The notes under the pieces were generated by a model. The model did not search any database. It was not told the origin of the DNA and saw nothing but the letters and a program-made list of their open reading frames with translations. A stretch of 64,000 bases of DNA, from NCBI GenBank assembly GCA_037126765.1, contig JBBCBC010000022.1:18381758-18445757 (forward strand), in the 5' to 3' direction. The translations under genes were made by a program, and so were the position numbers. Below, piece after piece: positions 45,181 to 56,690 of the stretch (position 1 is its first letter; each line of letters opens with the position of its first letter). This DNA is from Stenogyne calaminthoides (lineage: Eukaryota > Streptophyta > Magnoliopsida > Lamiales > Lamiaceae).

Positions 45181-46624
45181 TGTCTAAGTATCACGCTAGT
45201 ATCGACTATTGAAAGAGGGAAAGGGTGCTAAAGCTGCCGAGTGGAAAGGAATTGATATACTTTGGCTCTAGGACGGCAACTAAAAATCTCATCGTGACTA
45301 CTATGAAGGCCATGAAGATGCTACATAATGGCGATTGTCAAGGATTTTTGGTCAACGTAATTGGTACAACAACTCGTGAAGAAAAGATTGAAGATGTACC
45401 GGTGGTGCGAGATTATCAAGATGTCTTTTCGAAGGACTAGCCCGGTATACCGCCCGAAAGGCAAGTGGAGTTCACGATAGACTTGATGTCGGGATCAGCA
45501 CCCATATCCAAGGCACGTACCGAATAGTGCCAAAGGAGTTGGAAGAGCTAAAGGTACAATTACAAGAATTGTTGGATAAGAAATTCATCTAACCAAGTGT
45601 CTCATCTTGGGGTGCACCTGTCTTATTTGTGAAGAAGAAGGATGGAACTAAGAGGATCCATATCAAATATAGAGAACTAAATCGGTTGATCATCAAGAAC
45701 AAGTATCCTTTGCTGAGGATAGAAAATTTGTTCGATCAGTTGAGAGAAGCCAGTGCCTTTTCCAAGATAGATTTGCGGTCTGGTTATCACCAGTTAAAAA
45801 TCAAGGATTGTGACATACCAAAGACGGCTTTTGGGTTAAGCAATGCTTATGTGATATTTATGGATCTGATGAACCGAGTGTTCCACCCGTTCTTGGATCG
45901 ATTTGTAATTGTGTTCATCAATGACATACTAATCTACTCAAGGAACACCAAAGAACATGGGGAACACTTAAGTACGTTACTAGAGATACTTCGCAAGGAG
46001 AAGGTTGTTTGCGAAGTTCAAGAAGTGCGAGTTTTGGCTAGATAGAGTTATGTTCCTTGGTCATGTTGTCACCTCTCAAGGAATAGAGAAAGATTCAGCT
46101 AAGGTCGAAGCAGTTAGTGATTGGAAGATGCCTACTAATGTTAACGACGTCCACAACCTTTTGGGTTTGGCCGGCTTTTATAGAAGGTTCATCGGAAGAT
46201 TTTCGAAGATCTCCTCACCGATGACCCATTTGATAAGGAAGGGAGAAAAGTTTTGATGAATGAAGAAGTGCGAGGAAATCTTCCAAAGAATTAAAGATGA
46301 GATTAATCTCGGCCCCTGTATTGACAATTCCAAATACGTCTGAAGATTTTGTTATATACAACGATGCATCACAATTCACAACAAGGCCTAGGATGTGTCT
46401 TAATGCAACATGGTAAGTTGATTGATTATGCTTTGAGGCAACTTAAGATTCATAAGCTGAATTACCCTACTCGCGACTTGGAACTTGCTGTCGTGATCCA
46501 TGCCTTGAAGATTTGGAGACATAGTCTTTATAGGGCAAGGTGTGATATTTATACAAACCATAAAAGTCTAAAATATTTCTTCACACAAAAGGAGTTGAAT
46601 ATGCGGCAACAAAGGTGGTTGGAG
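45181..46624 (+). pseudogene. Gypsy reverse transcriptase and start of RNase H
   Basis: The RT frame 45629-46045 contains 'VKKKDGTKRIHIKYRELN', 'SKIDLRSGYHQLKIKDCDIP' (motif A) and 'FVIVFINDILIYSRN' where the family has F-I-D-D. The next frame (46005-46256) has 'FLGHVVTSQGIEKDSAKVEA' and 'LGLAGFYRRFI'. RNase H (46349-46624) has 'YALRQLKIHKLNYPTRDLEL', 'IYTNHKSLKYFFTQKELNMR' and 'QQRWLE', then the solo LTR. The D to N change at the active site and several frameshifts inactivate it. Confidence 0.9.
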
Positions 46625-48213
46625 TGTTATGTTAGTTTCCTAGAGACAATCTATTGTAAGGACATAATACTCGATGATATTCAGTTTGATTTAATATTAT
46701 AGTTCATTTAATATTAATGTATGGCAATACACTTGTTTGAATATTATGTTTGATTGTTTGCATTTATTCATGCAAGTGTTCCCATGAGTCATTGTTGTCA
46801 TTGAGGTTGTGAGAACTCAAATGACTTAGGCATGATTATCAAATAGCCTCGATCAAGGATCATCAAGAATGGGATATTGATGATGCAATTGAGATTGGTG
46901 AGCGATCTGCATCATACTCTTAGAGAGTGTAGTAAGATCTCACTTACTACGAGATACTAGGTATCTCATGATGGATGCACAAATATCTTAGAGGGTATTG
47001 GTATACCCATCCGAGAAACCGTTTGATGTAAGTCCACAATATGTGTCTATGGGTGTCTCGGTTAGTGGGAGCGATGTGATACTCCTTTGACTTGAGGTCA
47101 ATACGCACGATATGTGTGGAGTGATAAACTTTGACCATGACCGACGCTTGCACCCTTCCATGGGTAGATATGGCTTGGATTGGGTTCATCACGAAGCGCA
47201 TGTGCGTGGTAGTTGAGCCAAGAATATGATTCATTCCTCAATGTGGATTTAATGAGAATACTCATCTTCTCATCATAATTGGATCAAAGTCATTGGCCGA
47301 TGCACGTCAACTTAGACTTTGTGGCTAAGTGTGACATACATGATCAATTAGTGATAAGAGATAATATGGTTAAGTTATTTGAATAAACACTTCATTATGT
47401 TCAAGACTTAATCGAGTTTTCACAAATGAAAGGAGGAAATCGTAATAGCCTATGTTTCAGTTACAGGTAGTTGCAAGTTTCTCGCAACGTACCTCATATA
47501 TTGAGAATGTCTGATTTATTGTCTAGGGTTCAATTAAGACCATTAGTTTGACTAATCGCTCGGTATATGAGGGCATATGGGTCACACAACAAGTAAGCTC
47601 TCTTTTACGGATTATAATTGGTTGATTAAATGTTAAATTGAATTTAATATTTAATTTATGGAGAATTAATTAGTATTAGATTAATATGGAATTAATTATT
47701 ATTAGTGTTTAATTAAATAGGAATTCCCAATAATAATATATGAAATATTATTATAGGATTTAATATATATGGAATCAAATCGTAGAGATTTGACATATAT
47801 GGGAATTAAATCCGTAGAGATTTTATATGTGGGAAAAAATCTAAGAGATTTATTTAAATAAAGATTAGGGATTTTATTTCCCAATCAGGCCAGCTTAGGG
47901 TTTTAAGTTGGGTCTCCCTATATATATGAGCTCTTGGGAATTCACAAACAACGTTAATTCATATTTTCTCCATAAGATCTAGAGTTAGAATTTTCCTAGC
48001 AAATTCATCTTGGGATTCGACGCTGGCAAATCCATGCAAGTCTGTGATTGGGGATTACGTGGATACCATAGTTGAGAAATCTGCTTTCGAATTACTGTAA
48101 GATTTTTTGTTATGATTATTATAATCGTTTATGCGATTATATGTTCGTTGTTGGTGAACTGTTTAATTCCGTTGCGCATGTATTACGTGTTTACGTGCCT
48201 CTATATTCCAACA
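46625..48213 (+). mobile_element. Solo LTR of the copia family
   Basis: A complete LTR (TGTTATGTTAGTTTCC to TATTCCAACA) matches those of copies 1 and 2 with no internal sequence. The flanks TGGAG (46620-46624) and TGAAG (48214-48218) are a 5-bp duplication with one difference. Removing the LTR and one duplication gives R-W-L-E-M-V-K-D-Y-D, the expected gypsy RNase H sequence, in frame. It arose by recombination between the two LTRs of a full element. Confidence 0.9.
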
Positions 48214-49750
48214 TGAAGATGGTAAAGGATTACGATTGCACCATACATTACCACCCATATAAGGCAAACGTGGTGGCAGATTAGGGTGCCAAAGATATAG
48301 GAGAATTATCGTGCTTTTTGACACAACAAGAAGATTTGGTGAAAGATCTTGCCAAACTGAGGATAAAAGTTATAGAGTCACCAAGGAACGTTGAGGCAAT
48401 TATGGCTGCCATGGTGATACAACCCTTGTTACGAGACATAATCAAGGAGGCTCAAAGTAAGGATGGATTTTTGAACAAGATGAAGGAATAAGTGCAAGAT
48501 GAAAAAAGTAAAGGTTTCATGATAGCACCTGTGCGATTGTGTGTATCCAAGGATGAGTAATTGAGAAGAGAAATCCTAGAGGAAGCTCATTATAAGTCGA
48601 CACAGCTCACCCTGGAGGAATAAAAATGTATCAAGATCTAAGGACAATGTTTTGACCGAGGAACATGAAAGGCAACATTGGAACATTTGTGGAACAATGT
48701 TTGACATGCCAACAGGTTAAAGTTGAGCATCAACGGCTGTCAGGGTTACTAAAACCGCTTGAAATTCCGGAATGGAATGGAAGCACATCGCTATGGATTT
48801 TGTGGTGGATTTACTGCGATCAGTAAAGGGAAATCATACAGTTTGGGTTATCGTTGATAGACTGACAAAGTGTGCACATTTCCTAATGGTAAAGATAACT
48901 TTTGAAATAGACCAGCTGGTTGAAATATACGTACAAGAAATTGTGAGGCTTCATGGAGTTCTTGTTTCAATTGTGCAAGATAGAGACACTAGATTCACCT
49001 CAAAGTTTTGGAGGAGTTTACATCTGGCTATGGGAACGAAGTTGAACTTTAGCACGACTTTCCATCCGCAGACTGATGGACAATCTATAAGGACTATTCA
49101 GATCTTGGAGGACATGTTGCGAGCATGTATTTTGGATCTTGGTGGAAATTGGCAATCTCATCAAGCGACAATCGGGATGGCTCCTTATGAGGCATTGTAC
49201 AAAAGAAGATGCAGATCTCCATCTTTTTGGTACGAGATTGGTGAGAAGAAGATTTTGGGACCAGAAATTGTTGAGCAGACTGTTGGGCAATACATAAGAT
49301 CCGAGAAAGAATCAAAGTATTCTTAAAGATTTCGCCCACCAAGGGAGTTGTCAAGTTCGGTGGCAAAGGAAAATTCAAACGAATGTATATTATCCCTTTC
49401 GAAATTCTTGAGCGAGTTGGTGACCTAGCCTATCGATTTGCTTTACCCCCATCACTAGTTGTCGGACACAGCGTTTTCCACGTGTCCATGCTGAGGAAGT
49501 ACGTGCATGACTCAAGTCATGTTGTCAATCACTATACCTTGGAGATCAACAAAGACATGACGTATGTGGAGATACCCGAACATATCTTAGAGAGGAAGGT
49601 TCACAAGCTTCGCAATAAAGATGTGGCCCTCATCAAAATACAATGCAACCGACATGGAAGAGATGAAGCCACGTTGGAACGAGAAGACGAGATACAAGCG
49701 AAATATCCAGACTTCATTCCACGTGGTAAATTTCTAAATTTCGAGGACGA
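48214..49750 (+). pseudogene. Gypsy RNase H end, integrase and chromodomain
   Basis: RNase H resumes at 48214 (MVKDYDCTIHYHPYKANVVA). The zinc domain lies in broken frames at 48280-48760. The core frame 48772-49326 shows MDFV (first Asp), 'IVQDRDTRFTSKFW' (second Asp) and HPQTDGQSIRTIQILEDMLR, where the family's catalytic Glu (GQSERT) is Ile. An in-frame gap removes about 12 residues between 'NWQSH' and 'QATIGMAPYEAL'. The chromodomain frame 49383-49750 has GDLAYRFALPPSL, 'VFHVSMLRKYVHDSSHV' and 'KIQCNRHGRDEATLERED', in which two Trp of the Tekay/Del chromodomain (W-N-R-H and ATWE) are Cys and Leu. Confidence 0.9.
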
Positions 49751-49760
49751 AATTTTCATT

Positions 49761-49772
49761 AGTAGGGGAAGA
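49761..49772 (+). other. Gypsy polypurine tract
   Basis: AGTAGGGGAAGA directly before the 3' LTR start TGTAATATCC, a typical Del/Tekay plus-strand primer. Confidence 0.85.
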
Positions 49773-52018
49773 TGTAATATCCGTATATTTCCGTTAAATT
49801 TATATGCATATTTAATTACTCAAATTAATTTATTTTTAGTATATTAAATTTATATAATATTGAGATAAGTATTTAAAGTCCAATTTAAATATTATTGTTT
49901 TAATTCTCTTTTAATTCAAGCCCAAACTCAAACTCAAATCCATTTTTAATAAATCTATTTATAGGACAATATACCCTAAAATTTGTCATTCTTCTCCACG
50001 ATTTTCCCACGGCCGTTCTGCAAAAAGTATTGGTACTTTCTCTTATGTTTAAATTTTTTTTAGTTCTTTAGATCATAAACCTCAATGGTTGAATTTTCGT
50101 TGATTATTTACTTCGAACCAAATATATGTTGTTTTTCTACACACTAACTATGTATATTTATTTTATATGTGTGTCATGGTTGGGAGATAAAGTGTATATA
50201 CAGGGATGAATCGATTAGTTCCTCAATAAATTAGGGTTAATGTATTGTATTATTATTTGATGATTCATAGGAGTATAGTGGTAGGAGGCAGTAGACGTGA
50301 GTTTACGGCGTAGATCCAGATGATTGATGGAAGAAACACCTAGAGCCGGTCATTCGGAATGAAGCCAGGAAATTTCAATAATAAGACTAGAAACTTTTTA
50401 TTAATTAAATGAGTTTGGCTTAATCATTTATGCATAAGTTAGAGTTGTTAATCCGGGCAAGGTTAAATGGGTCAACCCGTTTAACCCTGTTATATGCAAG
50501 GTTAGGGCCGAGCAATGATAGGGCCGTTTAAAATCGGGTATTTTTGGCCGAAATCGGTTAACCCGCGGGCTAAACGGGCTAGCCCGCAGGTTAACCGAGC
50601 CAGCCCGCGCAGCCCTCCTTGTATTAATAATTTAATATATATAGAATATTATATATATATATATATATAAATATAAATAGAAACATACTTTCAGTTCCAG
50701 ATTACGTCAAGAATTAATTATCGCCGCTCCAGGCATTCTGCCGTTCTCGGTTCTCCACCGCGCAGATTTCACTTTCAGGCTTTCCAAGCATAGAGATGGC
50801 CGTTGGGAATGGCCATTGCTCCTGGTGTCTCACCTTCTCCAAGATATTCAATGTATTTAATTTGTTAAATAAATATTTCATGCTTCCTTTTCTGTTTAGT
50901 ATTTAATATTAATTTTTTTTAATTTTTTTGGAGCCTGTTAGGTGGCTCATTTAGCCCGTAACCTGCTAAGGTTAGGTTTATGTCTCAACTATTAAAGGCC
51001 CATTAAAAATGAGCCGATTAAGGCCCGAGACCGTTTAGCCCGCGGCCCTATAGGGCTGGCCCTAATGGGTTAGGGCCAACCCGTTTAATATCTCTATGCA
51101 TAACTGAGATTAATTGGAGTATAATTAAGAATAGCTAATTAATTTAAGGATTTGTGTGACGCACTGATTTGTGGGAATTATTTAGATTAGTACTTCTACT
51201 GTTACTATGGAAATTGTTAGAATAGCACGGTACAGTGAGTTCGAGGTTTCTAATGAGGATTCATATTATTCTAATTATAAGAATTTATTTCTGTTATTTT
51301 CTAAGTAGGTTTAATTATTTACGTTAGGTGATGGTAATCACGAGTAGTAGCCTATAAGGCTAAAGCATCCATTTTATCCACGACATAATTTCAAGGTTGA
51401 GATTTAATTGCTTTAAACTCTATAATGGTATCGTAGAGTATGCAAGATTATTTAATTTTAATTGTTATGTATAAGTTGATTGAGATGCTTGTTTAAATTT
51501 ATTATTCCATGTTATTCTAATAGTCTGGGGCCCTATTGAGGTCCGGGATCGACGGGTCTTTGGCAAAGTTACATGTGAATTTTTATTTGACTCGTATATC
51601 TTGTGGTTTATACTTGCTTTTAATTTTGAATAAGTTATTCACACTAAGTGTGATTGCATACTATATTCACCCCAATTATTATCATATCAAGTTAATGAGT
51701 TGAGCGGCCGGAAATGGTGATGGTGGACGGCAGACTTCAACTACTTTTAAATGAAAGTTTTATTTAAATTGAGAGAGAGAATTTCAACTATTATTAGTAG
51801 TACTTTTGGATTCTGAGTGAATTTACTTACGAAAAAATTGTTGGAGCGTTACATTTTCGTCGTAACACTCGTTTTAATTTCAAGGAATTAATGGACGTTA
51901 CTTATACTTTAATATACCGTTGAAATTATTTTTGAATTTGAATTTTAGCGCTTATATGTAATAGGTTAGTTATAACTACTTTTTCGAATGTCCGAGTTTT
52001 GAAATCTAGAGCGTCACA
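49773..52018 (+). mobile_element. Gypsy 3' LTR (contains a hAT-type MITE)
   Basis: It runs from TGTAATATCCGTATATTTCC to GCGTCACA and is followed by the CTTAT duplication. Without the 657-bp MITE it is about 1.58 kb. It contains the segment 51352-51551 that the 5' LTR lost, and a piece at about 50298-50385 absent from the 5' LTR. Confidence 0.93.
50440..51096 (+). mobile_element. hAT-type MITE (non-autonomous)
   Basis: Terminal inverted repeats are TAGAGTTGTTAATCCGGG and, at the other end, TAGAGATATTAAACGGG in reverse complement. An 8-bp flank GCATAAGT / GCATAACT (one change) duplicates the gypsy LTR target, whose unoccupied version is visible at 9666-9675. The inside is rich in 'GGGCTAGCCCG / ACGGGTTAACC' palindromes and has a TA microsatellite (50649-50669). 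It has no transposase and would need one supplied by an autonomous hAT. Confidence 0.85.
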
Positions 52019-52174
52019 CTTATCAAAAGACTATTTGATCACAAACTCATTGTTTGCCTCACTACTACACATTTGAGCTTGCACAGCTGCACTTGGACAT
52101 CCCTTTTTTCAAACAGCTCTCCAAGTAACAGCTTGCAGAGCGGTTTATTAAAAAAAAAAAAAACAAAGACAGAT

Positions 52175-52203
52175 CTTGGACAACGGTTTCAAACCGCTGT
52201 CTA
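52175..52203. repeat. CACTA left subterminal palindrome
   Basis: CTTGGACAACGGTTTC followed by AAACCGCTGTCTAA, an imperfect inverted repeat of the same motif that is repeated five times at the right end. Such subterminal repeats bind the TnpA-type protein in En/Spm elements. Confidence 0.75.
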
Positions 52204-52319
52204 ATACCACTTGCAAATGTTAGTAAATCATTGTCTAAATAAAAACACTTGACAAATTTAATAACCGTTTTTTTTTTTTTTTTTATATATTAGAACCGAG
52301 ACCTAGCTCTCAGAATCCT

Positions 52320-52575
52320 TCATTAATTTCTTTCTCTCCAATTTCCTCTCCCCCCAAAATTGCCGCAAAAACCGAAGACCAAATCGCCGCCGTCGTCGGT
52401 TTCCCTTCAACCAAATCGCCGCCGCCGTTGATCTGCTAGCCGCCGTCGTCGGCTTCTCCCTCTCCCCCAAATCGTTCTTGGCCCCTCCCTCCTCTCCTAC
52501 CGCCGCCGCCTCCCCCCCTCCCCCCTCCCCGCCCCCCCGGTCGCCCGTCCTCCCCTACCCGCCGTCGCCTCCATA
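52320..52575 (+). other. GC/C-rich CACTA leader block
   Basis: A strongly pyrimidine-rich segment on this strand (runs of CCTCC and CCCCTCC) with repeated GCCGCCGTCGTCGG and AAATCGCCGCCG units. It stands out from the AT-rich surroundings. It resembles the 5' UTR of a plant housekeeping gene and may carry the transposon's promoter and leader, or be a captured gene leader. No frame is convincing. Confidence 0.5.
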
Positions 52576-53417
52576 ACACTTAGTTGGTATAGTAGATTGT
52601 GGGATCTTTAATTTGGCTTTTTTTAGCTGAAATTATATATTTTGCTTCAATCTTAGTTTAATTTGTTTATATTATATATGTTGCTCTTGTTGTTTTTTGA
52701 ACTGAACTAATCTTGTTGTTTATAACACTTAGTTTTGTTTATATTATATATGTTGCTCTTGTTTTTTAAATTTAAAATATTATATTTTGCTCCATAACAC
52801 TTAGTTGCTCTTGTTGTTTATATTATTGGTCTACTTCAGAAGACAATGTCATTCAAGCCTAATACACATGTGTTCATAGTATTAGAGTCTGCTATCAACT
52901 GAAATTTTAATTTATAAGTAGATGATGCAGATGTAACTTATAAGTAGATGTATCATGTATGCATGCATAGATAGTTCTTATCGGAAAGTGTTAATGTTCT
53001 TTAGGTCTATGGCTTAGAATGCTTTCTGCTATGAAGTAATTCACGGTCTTTTTTCGTTTCCATGTGATGCATGATTATTGTGCCTGGTAGAAACAAAAAG
53101 GGATATTCATGTAATGTCCGTGCGATTTTAGTTCTTATCCAAACCATGTTATGGTTTCTATACAAGGTCTTTCTCCTAGAACGCCTAGTGTTGTAAAATC
53201 ACACACCATTCTGTCCTCCCTGCCACGCTATGTATGATTGTACCTTGTAGAAACAGAGTTCGATATTTTGGTCCAGTAATCGGCTGTAAGAGATGAAACA
53301 TCCGGTTGACCAATCTGGCTATGCCACATAGAAATGTTGTTAATACATGAAACATCCGGTTGTGAATATTGTTTTTTTTTTGTTTATTAAATGTTGTTTC
53401 TTCTGCTTTACAGGATC

Positions 53418-54840
53418 ATGTCTCGTTTGCCATATCCCGGAGATGATGGAGATTCTGATGGAGATCATGGTGCATATGATCATGGTGCATATGATGACTT
53501 GAGAGAGTGTGACACTGATGCTCCCACCACCACTAGCAGCTCCGGGGAGAAGCGCACTCGGGGTATAGTCACAATGTCATCTATTAAGAGAGCTCGTAGC
53601 AAGGGGAAAACACTTCAGGTAATTTTATTACAATTGAACAGTTTGAAATCGATAAATATATTGATTGATCGTTGAACCTAATTAAATACTATGTTATTGC
53701 AGTTATCGTTCAATGAGTTTGGACAAGCAATAGGAAAAGAGAGTGAGTCGTTGTCCTTCTACATTGGAGCTGCAGTCAGGAGCGTGATCCCTATAGTGCT
53801 GCCAGCCAAGGACTGGCGTAGCCCCAAACTGACTCCTTTGAAGGAAAGATTATGGGACGAGCTTACGGTATGTTAATTATATATTTATTGAAAGTTGTAG
53901 TATGACCCTTAAATTTACTAAATTGTTATGTTATATGCGTATAGACTACCTTCAGAGGTCTTGACCTCACAAAGAAGAAGCAAATATTGTCGCAAGGTTG
54001 GAGTAATGGCCAAGAATTTCCGGACTTGGTTGAGAAGTAACACACGAGATCCGGAACCGGTCTTTACTCGGCTAGCCGCCTCCTAACGTATCGAATAGCC
54101 CTATGGTGGCTCCATACTGGGAGGAGTTTGTGAGCGAGCTATGGAGGATGATTTCCAGGTAAAATTGATCAATGTCATTTCCTCAATTTCTAATGCCCTA
54201 AGTTTTTCAGTGTTTATCATATTTCTATTATACTGTAGGATCGAAGTAATAAAAATCGCGATCAAGCCAAGTCGATGGAGGCGTGATATCGTGGATCGAA
54301 CAAAGGTTATGCACGAATAAGAGAAAATATGGTGAGACCAAAATCCTAACTTTTAATTTTTTTTTATATATTCACTTTTAATATATCTAATAAAGGGACA
54401 CGTTCATCACTATCGTAGAAAGAGGAAAGAAGAAAAACTGGAGAGAGTGAGCCTATTGTTACCCGTTTTGACTTATTTCGCATTTAGACGAAATATTCAC
54501 GATCCCAAAGGCACAACGTCATAGAAGAAGTGGTAATCTATCCATTAATTTATCTTTCAATTACAAACTATTATTTATAAACAAATAATAAAATAATAAT
54601 CTTTTGTTTTTGTGATTCAGGAGCGTCTATCTCAGACCATGACGCCCGACGACATTCGCATGATCGGCCCCGATGATCTGTTTTGATTTGCTATGGGTCG
54701 CCAGAGCATCCCTACCGCTTCTGAGTGTCGGATATGGCGTGATTTAACATCTTTAGCAATGGCACCGGTCTTCAAGCCATGAATATGGTGGGTATACTAA
54801 CGGAATAGGTTGCCAAGTTGGCTAAAGATGTGGAACGTTG
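53418..54840 (+). pseudogene. CACTA Transposase_24-like (Ptta/En/Spm) gene
   Basis: Three exons are readable. Exon 1 is 53418-53618 (MSRLPYPGDDGDSDGDHGAY; acidic, then basic IKRARSKGKTLQ). Exon 2 is 53703-53867 (LSFNEFGQAIGKESESLSFY, IGAAVRSVIPI). Exon 3 starts at 53945 (TTFRGLDLTKKKQILSQ). All joins are phase 0 with GT/AG borders. The 'N-E-x-G-Q-x-x-G' and 'R..IPI' pattern is that of plant Transposase_24/TnpA-type proteins. After 54000 the frame breaks (KNFRTWLRSNTRD and APYWEEFVSE in other frames), with further remnants to about 54840. It would bind the subterminal repeats. It is broken in its second half. Confidence 0.75.
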
Positions 54841-55052
54841 AGGTCTCGAGAAAAGATCGAGCCCGCGTAATGTCGTCGAGTGGAGCAAGTTGTGAACATA
54901 GTGTCGCTAATGCTATGTTTTTGGCTTAACCCTAGGGACGACTTTATTGAGGCACTTCAAAATGTCTCCACAGTGTCGAGATATGCATGTCTCACATTTG
55001 TTTTAATTAAAGACTAGTGTATTAAAATTTTCTAACTAAATATCTTATTCGA

Positions 55053-56690
55053 ATGACCAACGACCTTTTTTGCTACACAGATCTGGAGGATCCCGACGGT
55101 TGGTGGCCCACAGTGCTCATTACACAGCTCCCATGGAATGATTCATGGTCATCCCGTCACTCCTGGGTTTCAAGTGAGGTCACACTAGATGTACCCATAA
55201 TCGGGAGAGGAGGATTCAATGTGCAAAACCAATCGATGAAGCCGTCCACGGTCGGAATAAATGGTCCGGCACTTCATCGAATGGCCGAGCAACTTGGTCT
55301 CTAGCACCATGAGGGTAAAATATTTGTTATTAAAGTTCATTATCTTATTTGTGGTTCTAAATAATATTGCAAATTAATTGTAGAATCTGTCGACCCCACA
55401 TGAGGCTAAATCGAGGGACTCCATTGCGCTAAGACTTGGTTATCCCATGACTGGAGACTTAGATCACGATGATCATTTACAGTCTAGGGTGCACCGGATG
55501 GTATCGTCTAATGCTTTCGATATTGTCACAGTTCCCATGCTTGCTCACTTTCATCAGAATACTTTCCAAGAATTCGTCAGTGAGGAACATGTGTGCGAAG
55601 TCTTGAATGACGAGTGGTTGAGTGCAACCACCATAGCCCTTTACCTCAGGTATGTGTTTACTAATTCTCAATATTCACTTTCTGTATAGTTTAATTTTCT
55701 TTTTAAATATTAATTAGCGTATATATGTTGGTTAAAGATATTTGGGTGAGCTATATCTCTCCAGAGATAACCGAGCAAGTGGAATGTACTCCTTCGTCTC
55801 CCCCCAAGTGTCTTGCATAATGGGTGATAGGTCTGACTATGGATGGGTTCGTTAATCACATCTTTGAATCTAACGGGAGGCGATCATCTCATTTTTTGGC
55901 CAACAAATGTGGGGTGAGTGATAAACATTTCGTTAAAATTTGTATTCATGTTTATAATATTTGCACATATATATGCTAAATTTGCGATTAATTTTAATAC
56001 TCTCAATATAATATAGGAACCATTGGGTCTTTGGTCGCCATAAACATGAATACATTAAGTGTGTATTTTATGGACCCAAATTTCATGATGGAGTTTATTC
56101 TAATCGCCCTGATCTCGTTTCATATATGGAAGCGTAAGTTCATTTTTAATATTCTATACAATGATTTGTTTTACTTTTAAAATTATGCATATTTAATCTA
56201 TTTTTTTTTTTAATTATAATAATAATAGTGTGATGACGATGTATCGAGTCGCCTTCTTAGTCGTCGAGGCTCAAGATCCGTGGTTAAATAAAGTGAACCG
56301 GATTAACATTAAGGTAAATTTAATTTAGTAAATTATCAAACTAATTAATAGAAAGAAATCATAATTGTAATACGTGATTATATTGTTAATCAACAGGTTT
56401 CGAGGCAACGAGATAATGACCATTGTGGACATTTTGTTTGTTGCTTTATAGAAGATATAATCCGCGCTTCTATAACGAACATTCCTCCCAATGTAAGTCA
56501 ATTATTGATTTATTTAAATTATTATTGATTGAATAAAAATTCATACTATATTGATTGATTTGTTGTTTTGCTTTTTGTCTATGAACGTGAGCTCAAGTCT
56601 TACTCTAAGAAAAGACTGGAGAAATGGAAAAACGATTGGACGGGGTACCTTTACAATCGTTTCTTATATTCATACGATCAATATTGAGAG
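55053..56690 (+). pseudogene. C48 (Ulp1-like) cysteine protease gene in CACTA
   Basis: Exon pieces at 55053-55304 and 55447-55650 (FQEFVSEEHVCEVLNDEWLS, ATTIALYLRYV) precede a protease-like core. His-Trp is at 56021-56026 after an AG acceptor, then a one-base frameshift and LVAINMNTLSVYFMDPNF with the Asp at about 56070. After an intron comes VSRQRDNDHCGHFVC at about 56397-56441, with Gln six residues before Cys. H-D-Q-C order and the Q-x5-C-G spacing are those of SUMO-protease (C48) folds carried by many plant transposons. It ends near 56690 (YLYNRFLYSYDQY). Stops and the frameshift make it inactive. Confidence 0.65.

Larger units (their letters stand above)
9104..52018 (+). mobile_element. 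Ty3-gypsy chromovirus (Tekay/Del type) with nested insertions
   Basis: The left end TGTAATATCTG at 9104 and right end GCGTCACA at 52018 are flanked by identical CTTAT (9099-9103 and 52019-52023), a 5-bp target duplication. The element's parts are: 5' LTR 9104-9921 plus 33222-33677, tRNA-iMet primer site 33681, an upstream ORF at 33975-34390 plus 43595-43649, gag-pol 43933-49750, polypurine tract 49761-49772, and 3' LTR 49773-52018. The pol order protease-RT-RNase H-integrase-chromodomain is that of Ty3-gypsy. The long stretch is due to four later retroelement insertions and one MITE. Without them the element would be on the order of 10 kb. Multiple stops and lost catalytic residues make it inactive. 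Confidence 0.93.
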
